Source: Lentisphaerales bacterium
GTDB taxonomy: Bacteria; Verrucomicrobiota; Lentisphaeria; Lentisphaerales; Lentisphaeraceae
DNA: 64,000 nucleotides
Reading direction: 5' to 3'
NCBI GenBank assembly: GCA_022446985.1
Contig: JAKVBD010000008.1
Coordinates: forward strand, 1-64,000
Position 1 is the first letter of the stretch. Every line of letters starts with the position of its first letter. A model generated the notes under the pieces. The model was not told the DNA's origin. It saw only the letters and a list, made by a program, of their open reading frames with translations, and made no database searches. Made by a program: the position numbers and the translations under genes. Positions 34,474-43,040 of the stretch are shown here, one piece after another.

Positions 34474-35574
34474 CTACCTATCTACCCGAGCTCCACCGCC
34501 ACCAACAATCTTCTCAACTTCAGCCAGAGAAGCCATAGTTGTATCACCAGGAGTTGTCATCGCTAAAGCACCATGAGCCGCACCATAATTCACTGCCTTG
34601 ATTGGATCATCATAAGTAAGGAAACCATAAATCAATCCAGAAGCGAAACTGTCACCACCACCGACGCGATCCATGATTTCAAGCTCAGGTCTGTGAGTTG
34701 CTTCAAAGTACTCACCATTACACCAGGCCATGGCACCCCAGTCATTTACCGTTGCCGTCTTCACACCGCGAAGCGTTGTTGCTGTAGCCTTAAAATTCGG
34801 GAATTCAGAAGTCGCTTTGGCAATCATATTTTTGAAACTATCAATCTCAAGATCAGTCAAATTGTGATTCGCACCCTCAACCTCAAAACCAAGACAAGCC
34901 GTGAAATCTTCCTCATTACCAATCATCACATCGACATACTGAGCAATCTCGCGATTCACTTCCTGACACTTTTCATGACCACCAACAGACTTCCAAAGTG
35001 AAGGACGGTAGTTTAAATCGTAAGAAATAATCGTACCGTGCTTCTTAGCCGCCTTCATAGCCTCAATAACTACGCCAGGAGTCGTTTCTGAAAGAGCCGC
35101 AAAAATACCACCAGTGTGGAACCAGCGAACACCTTGAGAAAAAATACCTTCCCAATCGATATCGCCTTCTTTAAGCTGAGAAACTGCCGTGTGACCACGA
35201 TCTGAACAACCAACTGCACCGCGAATTCCAAAACCGCGCTCAGTGAAGTTCAAACCATTGCGAATTGAACGACCACAGCCATCATATTTTTCCCACTTGA
35301 TGTACTTAGTATCGACACCACCCTGCAAAATTAAATCTTCAACTAAACGACCTACTGGATTATCAGCAAATGCCGTTACTACCGCAGCGCGCTGACCGAA
35401 ACAACGGCGCAGACCACGAGCAACATTATACTCACCGCCACCTTCCCAGGCCTGAAATTGACGAGTCGTGTGAATCCTTCCCTCTCCTGGATCAAGGCGA
35501 AGCATAACTTCACCAAGGGACACTATATCATAGCGACACTCTTCTTTTGGACGGATATTGATACTAGTAGCCAT
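34474..35574 (-). CDS. kdgK: 2-keto-3-deoxygluconate kinase (PfkB family)
   Basis: A 366-residue ribokinase-family kinase: VSLGEVMLRLDPGEGRIH, EGGGEYNVARGLRRCFG (PfkB motif 1 region), and C-terminal DRVGGGDSFASGLIYGFL (motif 2, with the catalytic Asp in GGGDSF). It phosphorylates KDG to KDPG for the nearby aldolase; 2-keto sugar kinase of related specificity is the alternative. The ATG at 35574 is chosen because GGGAG lies six bases upstream. Two LacI-type operators upstream indicate repression by the divergent regulator. Confidence 0.88.
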   Translation of the reverse strand: MATSINIRPKEECRYDIVSLGEVMLRLDPGEGRIHTTRQFQAWEGGGEYNVARGLRRCFGQRAAVVTAFADNPVGRLVEDLILQGGVDTKYIKWEKYDGCGRSIRNGLNFTERGFGIRGAVGCSDRGHTAVSQLKEGDIDWEGIFSQGVRWFHTGGIFAALSETTPGVVIEAMKAAKKHGTIISYDLNYRPSLWKSVGGHEKCQEVNREIAQYVDVMIGNEEDFTACLGFEVEGANHNLTDLEIDSFKNMIAKATSEFPNFKATATTLRGVKTATVNDWGAMAWCNGEYFEATHRPELEIMDRVGGGDSFASGLIYGFLTYDDPIKAVNYGAAHGALAMTTPGDTTMASLAEVEKIVGGGGARVDR

Positions 35575-35585
35575 AAGAACTCCCT

Positions 35586-35603
35586 TGTGCCATCGTTGGC
35601 ACA
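35586..35603. promoter_or_regulatory. LacI-family operator 1
   Basis: Near-perfect palindrome TGTGCCATCGTTGGCACA with central CG typical of LacI-family sites, 12 bp upstream of kdgK. It overlaps the mRNA leader. Confidence 0.8.
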
Positions 35604-35666
35604 TCTAACTAAAAAAATTCAGAATCTCATCTTCGATTCTGATTTAAAAACATATATTTGAAACAT

Positions 35667-35684
35667 TGTGCCATCGTTGGCATA
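35667..35684. promoter_or_regulatory. LacI-family operator 2
   Basis: TGTGCCATCGTTGGCATA, one mismatch from operator 1 and 81 bp away, close to eight helical turns, so DNA looping by one tetramer is plausible. It lies 145 bp upstream of the divergent regulator. Confidence 0.8.
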
Positions 35685-35828
35685 TCTAACAAATAGCGAT
35701 ACTTTTGAAATAAGTCAAGAAAATATTTAAAAACTTAGGAGCACCGGCACCCTTGCCAGTCAATTGACAGTGAAAACAAGTTGCCTTCTTCATCTTGTAA
35801 ATCCTGTCTAAAAAAGTAAAGAAAGCCC

Positions 35829-36890
35829 ATGGCAACTTTAAAAGACATAGCAAATATGACCGGCGTTTCAATCCGCACCGTAAGTCGTGCCTTGAAAAAT
35901 GATGGCTACATCAAAGAAGAAGTGCGCCAACAAGTCCTTGAAGCTGCCCAAAAACTCAACTACACACCAAATCGTATGGCACGTAGCCTTCGTACTAACA
36001 AAAGCTATGAAGTTTGTGTCTTGAGTTGGTCAACAGATGAACTCCATATGTTAAAGATAGCTGCTTTGGAAAAAAGCCTTCGTCAACACGGATACCAAAC
36101 AACTCTCATGGTCGATTCATCTGAGATCTCCGATGAAAGCAAAAATGAAATGATCGATGACATCATCCGTCGTAAACCGGCCGGAGTCGTCACACTTCCT
36201 GCCTATGTCGATCACGATAAGACTGCTCTGGAAAAATTTACCAAAGCCGGAGTTCTTTGTGTTGCCATTGACCCACGCCACACTCATAAAGAACGTGTCG
36301 AAATAGACCGGCAGGAAGGCATTTACCAGGCAGTTAAAGAACTGGCTGAAAAATATGGCCCTAATACCGCGTACTTTGGTATTTCTTCAGAAGGCCACAA
36401 CAATACCCGTCTCGTTGGCTACCGCCGCGCCATGCAGGAACTTGGCTACAAATATTTAGAATATAACTTTTCTTCTGAACTGAATGGCGAGTATGAGCAA
36501 GTAGTAAATCTCGTTCGTAATCGCTACCCCAGCACTGAACTTGGTTTCTCTGACATGGCCAACCAATATGCCGCCGGACTCAATGCTGCCAAACTTGTCA
36601 AAGAAAACAGCCCAAGAGCCGCTCTCGTCTTTTCTGACCTTATGTGCATGGGACTCCTCCATGGCTTAAATGGCAGCGAAATCCGTATTCCACAAGACCT
36701 GGCCATTATCGGCGTCGACGACCGTTCCTGCGCCACGCTTTGCTCTCCTCCTTTGAGCAGCATTGCTCACCCAAATGAAGAAGTTGGAGAGGCAGCTGCC
36801 AAGATTCTATTAGAAAACATCAACGAAGATAAAGAGGCTCCAAACTCATACAATCTCATTCCTAAATTACAGAAAAGGCTATCTTCCTAA
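35829..36890 (+). CDS. LacI family transcriptional regulator
   Basis: A 353-residue regulator. The N-terminal helix-turn-helix and hinge are ATLKDIANMTGVSIRTVSRALK and LNYTPNRMARSLRTNKS. A periplasmic-binding-like effector domain follows (VCVLSWSTDELHMLKIAALEKSLRQ, AVKELAEKYGPNTAYFG, LAIIGVDDRSCATLCSPPLSSI). Divergent from kdgK with two 18-bp operators between, so it most likely represses the KDG kinase and itself until a sugar acid binds. Its stop overlaps the convergent monooxygenase by 4 bp. Confidence 0.95.
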   Translation: MATLKDIANMTGVSIRTVSRALKNDGYIKEEVRQQVLEAAQKLNYTPNRMARSLRTNKSYEVCVLSWSTDELHMLKIAALEKSLRQHGYQTTLMVDSSEISDESKNEMIDDIIRRKPAGVVTLPAYVDHDKTALEKFTKAGVLCVAIDPRHTHKERVEIDRQEGIYQAVKELAEKYGPNTAYFGISSEGHNNTRLVGYRRAMQELGYKYLEYNFSSELNGEYEQVVNLVRNRYPSTELGFSDMANQYAAGLNAAKLVKENSPRAALVFSDLMCMGLLHGLNGSEIRIPQDLAIIGVDDRSCATLCSPPLSSIAHPNEEVGEAAAKILLENINEDKEAPNSYNLIPKLQKRLSS

Positions 36891-38512
36891 AAACTGCATT
36901 CTTCTCTTTTTCTTAGCAAATAAATTAGATTTAATGGTAGCAACATTATTAATAAAAGGATGAGAACTGCTGGCATATATATTTTGTCTTTTCTTGAGTC
37001 AGGAGATCCATAATAAAGTGTTGTAGCAGGTGAAAGCTGTTTTCTAAACCATGCTCTCATCTTTAAAAATGAAAAATTTGGAAGACTTCCTGTTAGCTTC
37101 GATAAATGATCACAATAAGGAAACATCTCTACAGGGTAAACACTTTCATGATTAAGTTTCCCATACCTCTCCTGTCGAATTGAGTAATTGCGTTCATGAA
37201 CTTCCTTGAGGTTTTCTGGGAGAGAAATTTTTCCTGCAATCATGTTACAGATAAACTCTGCCTGAACTTCACTAATAGATGGGATATTACCAATTATAGG
37301 TCTGGCAAATCCTACCAGGTGAAGGTCAGAATATTCAACATGAGTGCAACCTAAGTGAAAGTCATTGAACTTAACACTGTCCTTCGTTAGTTCTGTTAAT
37401 AACGACCTATAACCAATTGCAGGAACTATGAAATCCGGCTCCACTTTTTCTGTACAGTCACTATCATACTTTCTAAAAACTTTACATTCGGGATCAATAG
37501 ATTGACCAATTATCTTAATCCTTTGATCTGCCACAGCATCAAGAAATGTGTCGCTTTTGTTATGGAACATTCTAAAAAGATCATCCTTAGCGGTTTGTGT
37601 AAGCTTATCCGCCCAGTATTTTCGCCTGTTTGTAAAAGTTTTATCTGACTCCTCTTTTACCCTCACATTTTTGCCTGATTGTGGAAACAAAGACTCAAAT
37701 AATTCTTGATACCGAATCCGGCCCCGAACAAAATAGTGCCCGATCTTATTACGCAAATCAGGATGAATAGATAACATGAGACGATTGCGAAGGAAGTCTG
37801 AAGGAATGCCTCGAATAGGATGATAACGCGGACTGACTCTAATTCCTGAATTGAGAGAAAGAAAAACTTCGTTCTTTAAACTTGGCCGTGAAAGTCTTTC
37901 TGCATAATCCACCGCAGACTCACCGCCACCAATAATTACTATTTTCTTGTTATTTATTTGCTCTATGCCATCAAAGGAATTAATAGTTATAGGAGATAAA
38001 ACAGAAGCTGAGCATTCTAAAGGTTTTGGGGTTGCTGCTAGACCGGTTGCAACAATCACTTGATCAAACTCCTCCATTTTCTTGGTCCTATCTCCTGTAG
38101 AAGAATCTGTAACACTAAAAGTCCATCCCTTATTTGAAGCAGATCGTCTTAAATTTGTGACTTTTGTCTGTAGCCTTATATGTGGTCTTAAGTTAAATTC
38201 ATCAGCAAATGTCTCAAGATACTGTCCATACTCACCTTCTCGAAAAAACTCGGAGTAAGATCTTCCTCCATCCGGTTTCACTTCAAGTTTGAACTTTGGT
38301 AAACTAGCAAACTGTGTTGTGTATTTAGTTGAAGTCGAAACAAATCCGGGATAAGGGTGTCCCCAGCAGCCTGTAATGCTTGCAGACTTTTCAAAACATT
38401 CAATATGCCAACCAGGAAGAGTATCAAGAGCTTTCTTAAGACTTATTAAACCACTGCTGCCACAACCAATAATAGCCAGCCGGCCCGACACTTTTTTTTC
38501 TGTTAAACTCAA
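36887..38512 (-). CDS. FAD-dependent monooxygenase (FMO-like) with C-terminal anchor
   Basis: A 541-residue flavoprotein with two Rossmann motifs: FAD site AIIGCGSSGLISLKKAL near the N-terminus and NADPH site IVIIGGGESAVDYAERLSRP near residue 190. Between them ASITGCWGHPYPGFVSTSTKY matches the FMO/Baeyer-Villiger fingerprint region. VPAIGYRS and a terminal helix (MPAVLILLLIMLLPLNLIYLL) suggest membrane association. It would hydroxylate or oxidise a lipid-like product. Last gene of the four-gene P450 operon; its TTG start overlaps the preceding stop (TTGA). Confidence 0.82.
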   Translation of the reverse strand: MSLTEKKVSGRLAIIGCGSSGLISLKKALDTLPGWHIECFEKSASITGCWGHPYPGFVSTSTKYTTQFASLPKFKLEVKPDGGRSYSEFFREGEYGQYLETFADEFNLRPHIRLQTKVTNLRRSASNKGWTFSVTDSSTGDRTKKMEEFDQVIVATGLAATPKPLECSASVLSPITINSFDGIEQINNKKIVIIGGGESAVDYAERLSRPSLKNEVFLSLNSGIRVSPRYHPIRGIPSDFLRNRLMLSIHPDLRNKIGHYFVRGRIRYQELFESLFPQSGKNVRVKEESDKTFTNRRKYWADKLTQTAKDDLFRMFHNKSDTFLDAVADQRIKIIGQSIDPECKVFRKYDSDCTEKVEPDFIVPAIGYRSLLTELTKDSVKFNDFHLGCTHVEYSDLHLVGFARPIIGNIPSISEVQAEFICNMIAGKISLPENLKEVHERNYSIRQERYGKLNHESVYPVEMFPYCDHLSKLTGSLPNFSFLKMRAWFRKQLSPATTLYYGSPDSRKDKIYMPAVLILLLIMLLPLNLIYLLRKREECSF

Positions 38513-39603
38513 GATAAAACTACCGTTAAACTAATCATTACAAAATTAAATTGTCCAGATTCAGGGATAAAAAGAAGTATGCGCTGACCATCCTCAAGTT
38601 TATGATCTCTTACATATTGATCAAGCATGATATAAATACTTGCAGAACCTGTATTACCGACATCAGCAAGGTTTGTCCAGTATGGTGTTGGAGATGCGCC
38701 ATTTATGCAATACTTAGCAATAAGCTTTTCCATTTTTTTACGAAAGAAAAATGAAGACATGTGGGGCAGTATAACACTATAATTATCCAGGGATTCATTG
38801 TGCTTTTTTAAGCAATCATCAATAAAAGAATCTGCAAAGACAAACAAATAACGTGTAAGAACAGACAGATCCTGACTGAGTAATGCATTGCTATTGTCTA
38901 ATTTCATACACAATGGTCCGGCATTAGCAAAAGACCTCGAATGAGTCCAATTCACCCGTAGAGAGAGACCTTCCTTTATCGGCTTATCTGCTAATGCGAG
39001 GGCTCCGGCGCCATCGGAAAGCATATAACGTAAAAATACAGACATAAACCATTTACTGTCTCGAAGCTTTTTATGTTCGCTTCGATCATCTATTGGTGTT
39101 ATTTGCTCTTCCTTAAGTATCGCAGAAGGATGTTCAGCTGAAACACAAAGGGCATAATTATGTTGTCCACTCTCAATTGCTCGAATTCCGCCTACTAAGG
39201 CAGCAGCCCCCGAAGTGCAAATACCAGAATGAGAGCTTATCTCTACAGGATAGTCCAGAAATGATTGTGCCTGCAGCTTATCATGCAAGATCGATGCAAG
39301 GCCGGGTGCAGCAAGAGGAGAATAAGTTGTTCCTGCAGACATAAAGGTGATTTTATTTGCACTTTCAACGTCATCTTGGCAGAGTGCTAAAGCTGCCTTT
39401 GCAGCTAAATCGTAAAGGTCATAAGTTTGCTTTTGTTGTTTATCTTGAGCATAGTAACGTTTTTTAATACCGTTCATAGAGAGGACTTGATCACGTACTG
39501 TGGATTCTCCATCCAGGCTACCGAGATACTTTTCAATCGAATCATTTTCTATGGTAGTACCAGGAAGAAAACTTGCCGTTTTAGTGATATAGCAATCTCT
39601 CAT
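38509..39603 (-). CDS. 3-oxoacyl-ACP synthase III (KASIII/FabH-like)
   Basis: A 364-residue thiolase-fold condensing enzyme. The catalytic triad is apparently complete: Cys129 in GICTSGAAALVGG, His281 in LPHMSS and Asn317 in GNTGSAS. It is longer and more divergent than housekeeping FabH, so it probably makes a special acyl starter or joins acyl chains (OleA- or PQS-type condensation are options). Its ATG abuts the upstream stop (TAGATG), and the FMO gene overlaps its end. Confidence 0.88.
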   Translation of the reverse strand: MRDCYITKTASFLPGTTIENDSIEKYLGSLDGESTVRDQVLSMNGIKKRYYAQDKQQKQTYDLYDLAAKAALALCQDDVESANKITFMSAGTTYSPLAAPGLASILHDKLQAQSFLDYPVEISSHSGICTSGAAALVGGIRAIESGQHNYALCVSAEHPSAILKEEQITPIDDRSEHKKLRDSKWFMSVFLRYMLSDGAGALALADKPIKEGLSLRVNWTHSRSFANAGPLCMKLDNSNALLSQDLSVLTRYLFVFADSFIDDCLKKHNESLDNYSVILPHMSSFFFRKKMEKLIAKYCINGASPTPYWTNLADVGNTGSASIYIMLDQYVRDHKLEDGQRILLFIPESGQFNFVMISLTVVLS

Positions 39604-40467
39604 CTATAACTCCGAAGGTTTAGTCGGCTGTGTTCGTAAAATTTCATAAATAACTTCATCAAATACTATGTGATAATAAAGGTATTCGCTCGGATTTGAG
39701 AAAAAAGCACTGCTGTTATAATGACCACGATTTGTCCCTTCTTGCATAAAGAAGTCTAAATCACACTGAACACTGTAATTTTCAGCATAAATATGCTTCA
39801 TACACCACAGCATAATAGAATCAGATCCAAATGAGTTAAGTGCTGTAATTGTAGTCTTAAGATCTCCCACCAGGGTAATGATTGTAACAATCAAAATAAC
39901 TAAACTTGTTGGTCCTAATAACTGGAAAGAGTGTTGGCGATTTTCTTCTAGTATCTCTTTACTGAGATCTTCGTGGTTTTCTGGTTTTATAGTGCGAATA
40001 TAAGCAAGGTTCTCGAGAAACACCTTCTTATCAAAAAGCTCTACAATTTCATAAGAAAGCAGGTCATGCCCAACTGTTAAATTATGGCGAACCATTGTAG
40101 CCAGAGAATCTACATTAAAATCACCATAGATTCCATTCAACTTAGTACCAGATAATTGGCGCTCTACTCCTTTTTGTGAAAGCATATGACGGTAAAGAAG
40201 AGGCTCAATCTGGACATGCCGCATAAAAAGCTCCACTGCAGAAGTCTTAGCAAAATATTTGATTCCAAAAGCCATTAAACGATCCATTAACCTGGCCTCA
40301 AAGCCCCAGGGTTTTCTATGAATCAGATACTGTAGAGGAAATGTAATAAAGCGAAGAAAAAAATAAAAGACTAGAAGTAGAGGACGTAGAAATATAAAAT
40401 CCCAATGAGCTTTTTCTTCCGCAAAAATAGCGTTTGCTGAATCAGTTATGTGAGGAAACTTGATCAT
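39604..40467 (-). CDS. Unknown membrane-associated protein of the P450 operon
   Basis: A 287-residue protein with no family I can name. Visible features: a hydrophobic N-terminal segment (FLRPLLLVFYFFLRFITFPLQYLI), a central region rich in conserved-looking His/Asn/Asp/Glu (MRHVQIEPLLYRHMLS, YGDFNVDSLATMVRHNLTVGHDLLSYE), a second hydrophobic helix (LVILIVTIITLVGDL) and a His-rich tail (EGTNRGHYNSS, YLYYHIVFDEVIYEIL). The His/Asp content would suit a metal-dependent enzyme, but this is a guess. Overlap of 1 bp with the P450 gene shows tight coupling. Confidence 0.75.
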   Translation of the reverse strand: MIKFPHITDSANAIFAEEKAHWDFIFLRPLLLVFYFFLRFITFPLQYLIHRKPWGFEARLMDRLMAFGIKYFAKTSAVELFMRHVQIEPLLYRHMLSQKGVERQLSGTKLNGIYGDFNVDSLATMVRHNLTVGHDLLSYEIVELFDKKVFLENLAYIRTIKPENHEDLSKEILEENRQHSFQLLGPTSLVILIVTIITLVGDLKTTITALNSFGSDSIMLWCMKHIYAENYSVQCDLDFFMQEGTNRGHYNSSAFFSNPSEYLYYHIVFDEVIYEILRTQPTKPSEL

Positions 40468-41837
40468 TATAAACGATTCTCCAAACGCACTTTCACTCCA
40501 TATTTTGGGCTCATTGTCAGATGAGCAGCCATTTCATGCTTATCGCTCTCATCAATGATAATGCGATAACGACGAGCTATAGTAACAACTACTGTAATTA
40601 ATTCCATAGTTGCAAATTGCATCCCAAGGCACATACGCGGGCCACTGCTAAATGGTATAAACGCACAACTTCCTTTACTATTTTCAGGTTTATCTTTATC
40701 AAATCGTCCAGGATCAAACTTATCTGGTTTATGCCAAAATTGAGGATTTCGATGAAGCGAATAACGTGACAAAACAACCATATCTCCCTGCTTTAACTGC
40801 ACACCTCCAAGTTCAACGTCATTTTTTACATTACGATTCTCAAACCAAAGCGGTGGATGAAGCCTCATAGTCTCTTCAATAACCTGTTTGGTATAAGTTA
40901 ATTTTGTGAGTTTTTCAGGGGATATCGGCTGCTTTCCTAATACTGTATCAATTTCTTGATGAAAGCGCTTTTCGACTTCAGGGTTACGACCAAGCTCATA
41001 CCAAAACCATGTTAAGACAGTGGCAACTGTTTCATGGCCTCCCATGACTAAACTGAGCATCTCGTCAATGAGGGCTTGATCAGGCATACATTCACCAGTC
41101 TCTTCATCAGTCACTTGCATTAAAATCCCCAAAAGGCCTTCTGCGTTAGGGCTCTGTCTATGACAGGAAACCATTTTTCCAAGAAAACGATGAAAGTCTC
41201 TTAAGACAGATTTCATTTTAAAGTTGCGAGGGGAAGGAAACCATAAATCCCTTATAATCGGCAAAGGAGGTTTAGCACTGTAGCGATTCAGAATGGACGT
41301 CCAGTATTCGATCTTATCACGCATCTCGACAAAATCATTGCTAAACAATGCTCGACCGATAATTTCCAGAGCTAAGTGGTTCATATCTTCTGCTATATTG
41401 AACACTACCTTAGAATCTGCTCTTTTAGTCCAGGTTTGGGCTAAATTCGTTGGAGCATCAACCATAATATCGAAAAACTTCTCTATAGCACTCTTCTTAA
41501 AAATGGGCTGCATCATTCTTCTTTGACGTTTCCAACTTTCCCCTTCTGCAACAACCAACGCACTGCCTTGAACATTTTTGAAACGTTTATATATAATCGT
41601 TCGCTTGTCAAAGTTTCGATTGGATTGCTTAAGTACCTTATTAACAAGTTCAGGGTGATTAACCATATAAAAATCAATCAGGCCCTTATAGTGAATAAAA
41701 TCACCATAGTCTTCAACTAAACGATCAAAGAATAATGCAGGATTCCCGGCTAGCATCCATTGACGATAAAATACAGGAGGCCGCTTAAGCTTCCCTGTGA
41801 ATTTTGGAATAGCATCTTTATGAACTAAATTATTCAT
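40467..41837 (-). CDS. Cytochrome P450
   Basis: A 456-residue soluble P450. I-helix oxygen-activation motif GGHETVAT (after LSLVM), K-helix EETMR (ExxR), DPGRF region, and heme loop FSSGPRMCLG with thiolate Cys403. The sequence style (HPPLWFENRN, MVVLSRYSLHRNP) is nearer CYP4/CYP102-like fatty-acid P450s than camphor-type ones. It would hydroxylate a fatty acyl or terpenoid substrate. No dedicated ferredoxin or reductase gene lies alongside. First gene of the operon, with its promoter in 41838-42060. Confidence 0.95.
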   Translation of the reverse strand: MNNLVHKDAIPKFTGKLKRPPVFYRQWMLAGNPALFFDRLVEDYGDFIHYKGLIDFYMVNHPELVNKVLKQSNRNFDKRTIIYKRFKNVQGSALVVAEGESWKRQRRMMQPIFKKSAIEKFFDIMVDAPTNLAQTWTKRADSKVVFNIAEDMNHLALEIIGRALFSNDFVEMRDKIEYWTSILNRYSAKPPLPIIRDLWFPSPRNFKMKSVLRDFHRFLGKMVSCHRQSPNAEGLLGILMQVTDEETGECMPDQALIDEMLSLVMGGHETVATVLTWFWYELGRNPEVEKRFHQEIDTVLGKQPISPEKLTKLTYTKQVIEETMRLHPPLWFENRNVKNDVELGGVQLKQGDMVVLSRYSLHRNPQFWHKPDKFDPGRFDKDKPENSKGSCAFIPFSSGPRMCLGMQFATMELITVVVTIARRYRIIIDESDKHEMAAHLTMSPKYGVKVRLENRL

Positions 41838-42319
41838 TAATCAACGATTGCCCTAAAGAAAAATTTCTCTCTAATTTCAAGTGAACTGTTATAAGAATAA
41901 TTCACGTAGCGACCACCATACACGTAATACAATATATTTTCTTGCCTTGAATTAGAATCCTGATCATTTTCATTTGGATTCAAGAACATCGTAAACAGAA
42001 ATCATAACCTTGTTAAACAAAAGTCTCAACTTCCACACTGCAGCCCAGGAAACCAAATCCCGGGAACCGCTGATTTAAAATCGTCACTTTATGCGACTTA
42101 TACAACTTCTCCGCACTGGGGCTCGGTGCTCCATACAAAAACAAACCCACATTCATCTCCTCTCTGCGAAATCAGCGGCTCTGCGTGAAAAAATATTTAG
42201 CGTCCTGCATATCTTTACCTGTTTAAGGCTCAACACTCCATACCTTTACCCAAGGTGTAATTCAAAGTGTAAGATTTCCCACTTATCAGCCAATCTGCCT
42301 AAAACAGCTTTGGATGCTT
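41838..42319. repeat. Intergenic region with dispersed-repeat relics
   Basis: The first 220 bp is AT-rich and probably holds the P450 promoter. From about 42060 come phrases repeated elsewhere: GAACCGCTGATTTAAAATCG (compare 44485-44507), CTGGGGCTCGGTGCTCCATAC (compare 44570-44592), and CTCTCTGCG-N6-GCGGCTCTGCGTGAAAAA at 42160-42195 (compare 44517-44547 and the 34 kb block). No gene seen. Confidence 0.6.
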
Positions 42320-42952
42320 ATGAAAATTATTATCGTTTTCACTCTATTATTTTCCCCTAGTCTCATGGCAAAAGAATTTACCTTACCTTGCATTGGCGAC
42401 TCGCTTACCGAAGGCGGTAGCACTCACTCAACCTGTCGGCATTTTATCGATAAATATATCAACCAGAAACTTGTACATATCGGCCCTTTTCACGATCAAA
42501 AATCATTGCGTCATGCTGGAAGAGGAGGATGGAGTGTTCAGAGAATGGTCCCTAAATTTAAGAGCTGGTATACGCAATACCCGGCAGATATCATAATCCT
42601 GCATGCCAATCACAATAACTTTGCCGAACAAAAACCTATTCCCGCCATCCTTAAAGCTCAGGAAAACATCATCCGACAAGCCCATGCACTCAATCCTGAA
42701 GTCATCATCTTATTTGAGACAGCAATCCCTTCTCTTAAACTGCCCAAATACTCATATCTGAGTGAACTAAGAGAAGCTCAGAAAATGCTCTGCACAAGCC
42801 TGCAAAAAGATAAAATTAAACTGCACCCAGTCAGACCTGAAATTGACTTCGATCTCAAATGGCTCAGCAAAGATAAAGTTCACCTAAAAGATGCCGGTGT
42901 AGATCATATGGCGAGGTGCTTTACCGAAACGATTAACAAAGTGATAAAATGA
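42320..42952 (+). CDS. Secreted SGNH/GDSL hydrolase
   Basis: A 210-residue secreted esterase/lipase-type hydrolase: signal peptide MKIIIVFTLLFSPSLMA, block I CIGDSLTEGGSTHST with catalytic Ser, a Gly in HAGRGGWSVQ, block III ILHANHNNF, and block V KDKVHLKDAGVDHMA with catalytic Asp-x-x-His equivalents. It probably deacetylates carbohydrates. ATG 42320 is preferred over 42314 on ribosome-site spacing (GGA at 42312). Confidence 0.87.
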   Translation: MKIIIVFTLLFSPSLMAKEFTLPCIGDSLTEGGSTHSTCRHFIDKYINQKLVHIGPFHDQKSLRHAGRGGWSVQRMVPKFKSWYTQYPADIIILHANHNNFAEQKPIPAILKAQENIIRQAHALNPEVIILFETAIPSLKLPKYSYLSELREAQKMLCTSLQKDKIKLHPVRPEIDFDLKWLSKDKVHLKDAGVDHMARCFTETINKVIK

Positions 42953-43003
42953 AAACAATTTTCAATTGAAGTGATAACTAACGCATGAAATTAATCTTAC
43001 AGA

Positions 43004-43030
43004 CTCTAAGTTAACCTTTAAAACTTAGGG
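43004..43030 (+). promoter_or_regulatory. Hairpin covering the ribosome site of the 43041 gene
   Basis: CTCTAAGTT (43004-43012) pairs with AACTTAGGG (43022-43030, one G-U). The 3' arm holds the AGGG Shine-Dalgarno, 10 bp before ATG 43041. Possible translational control. Confidence 0.4.
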
Positions 43031-43040
43031 CAAAAAGTAA

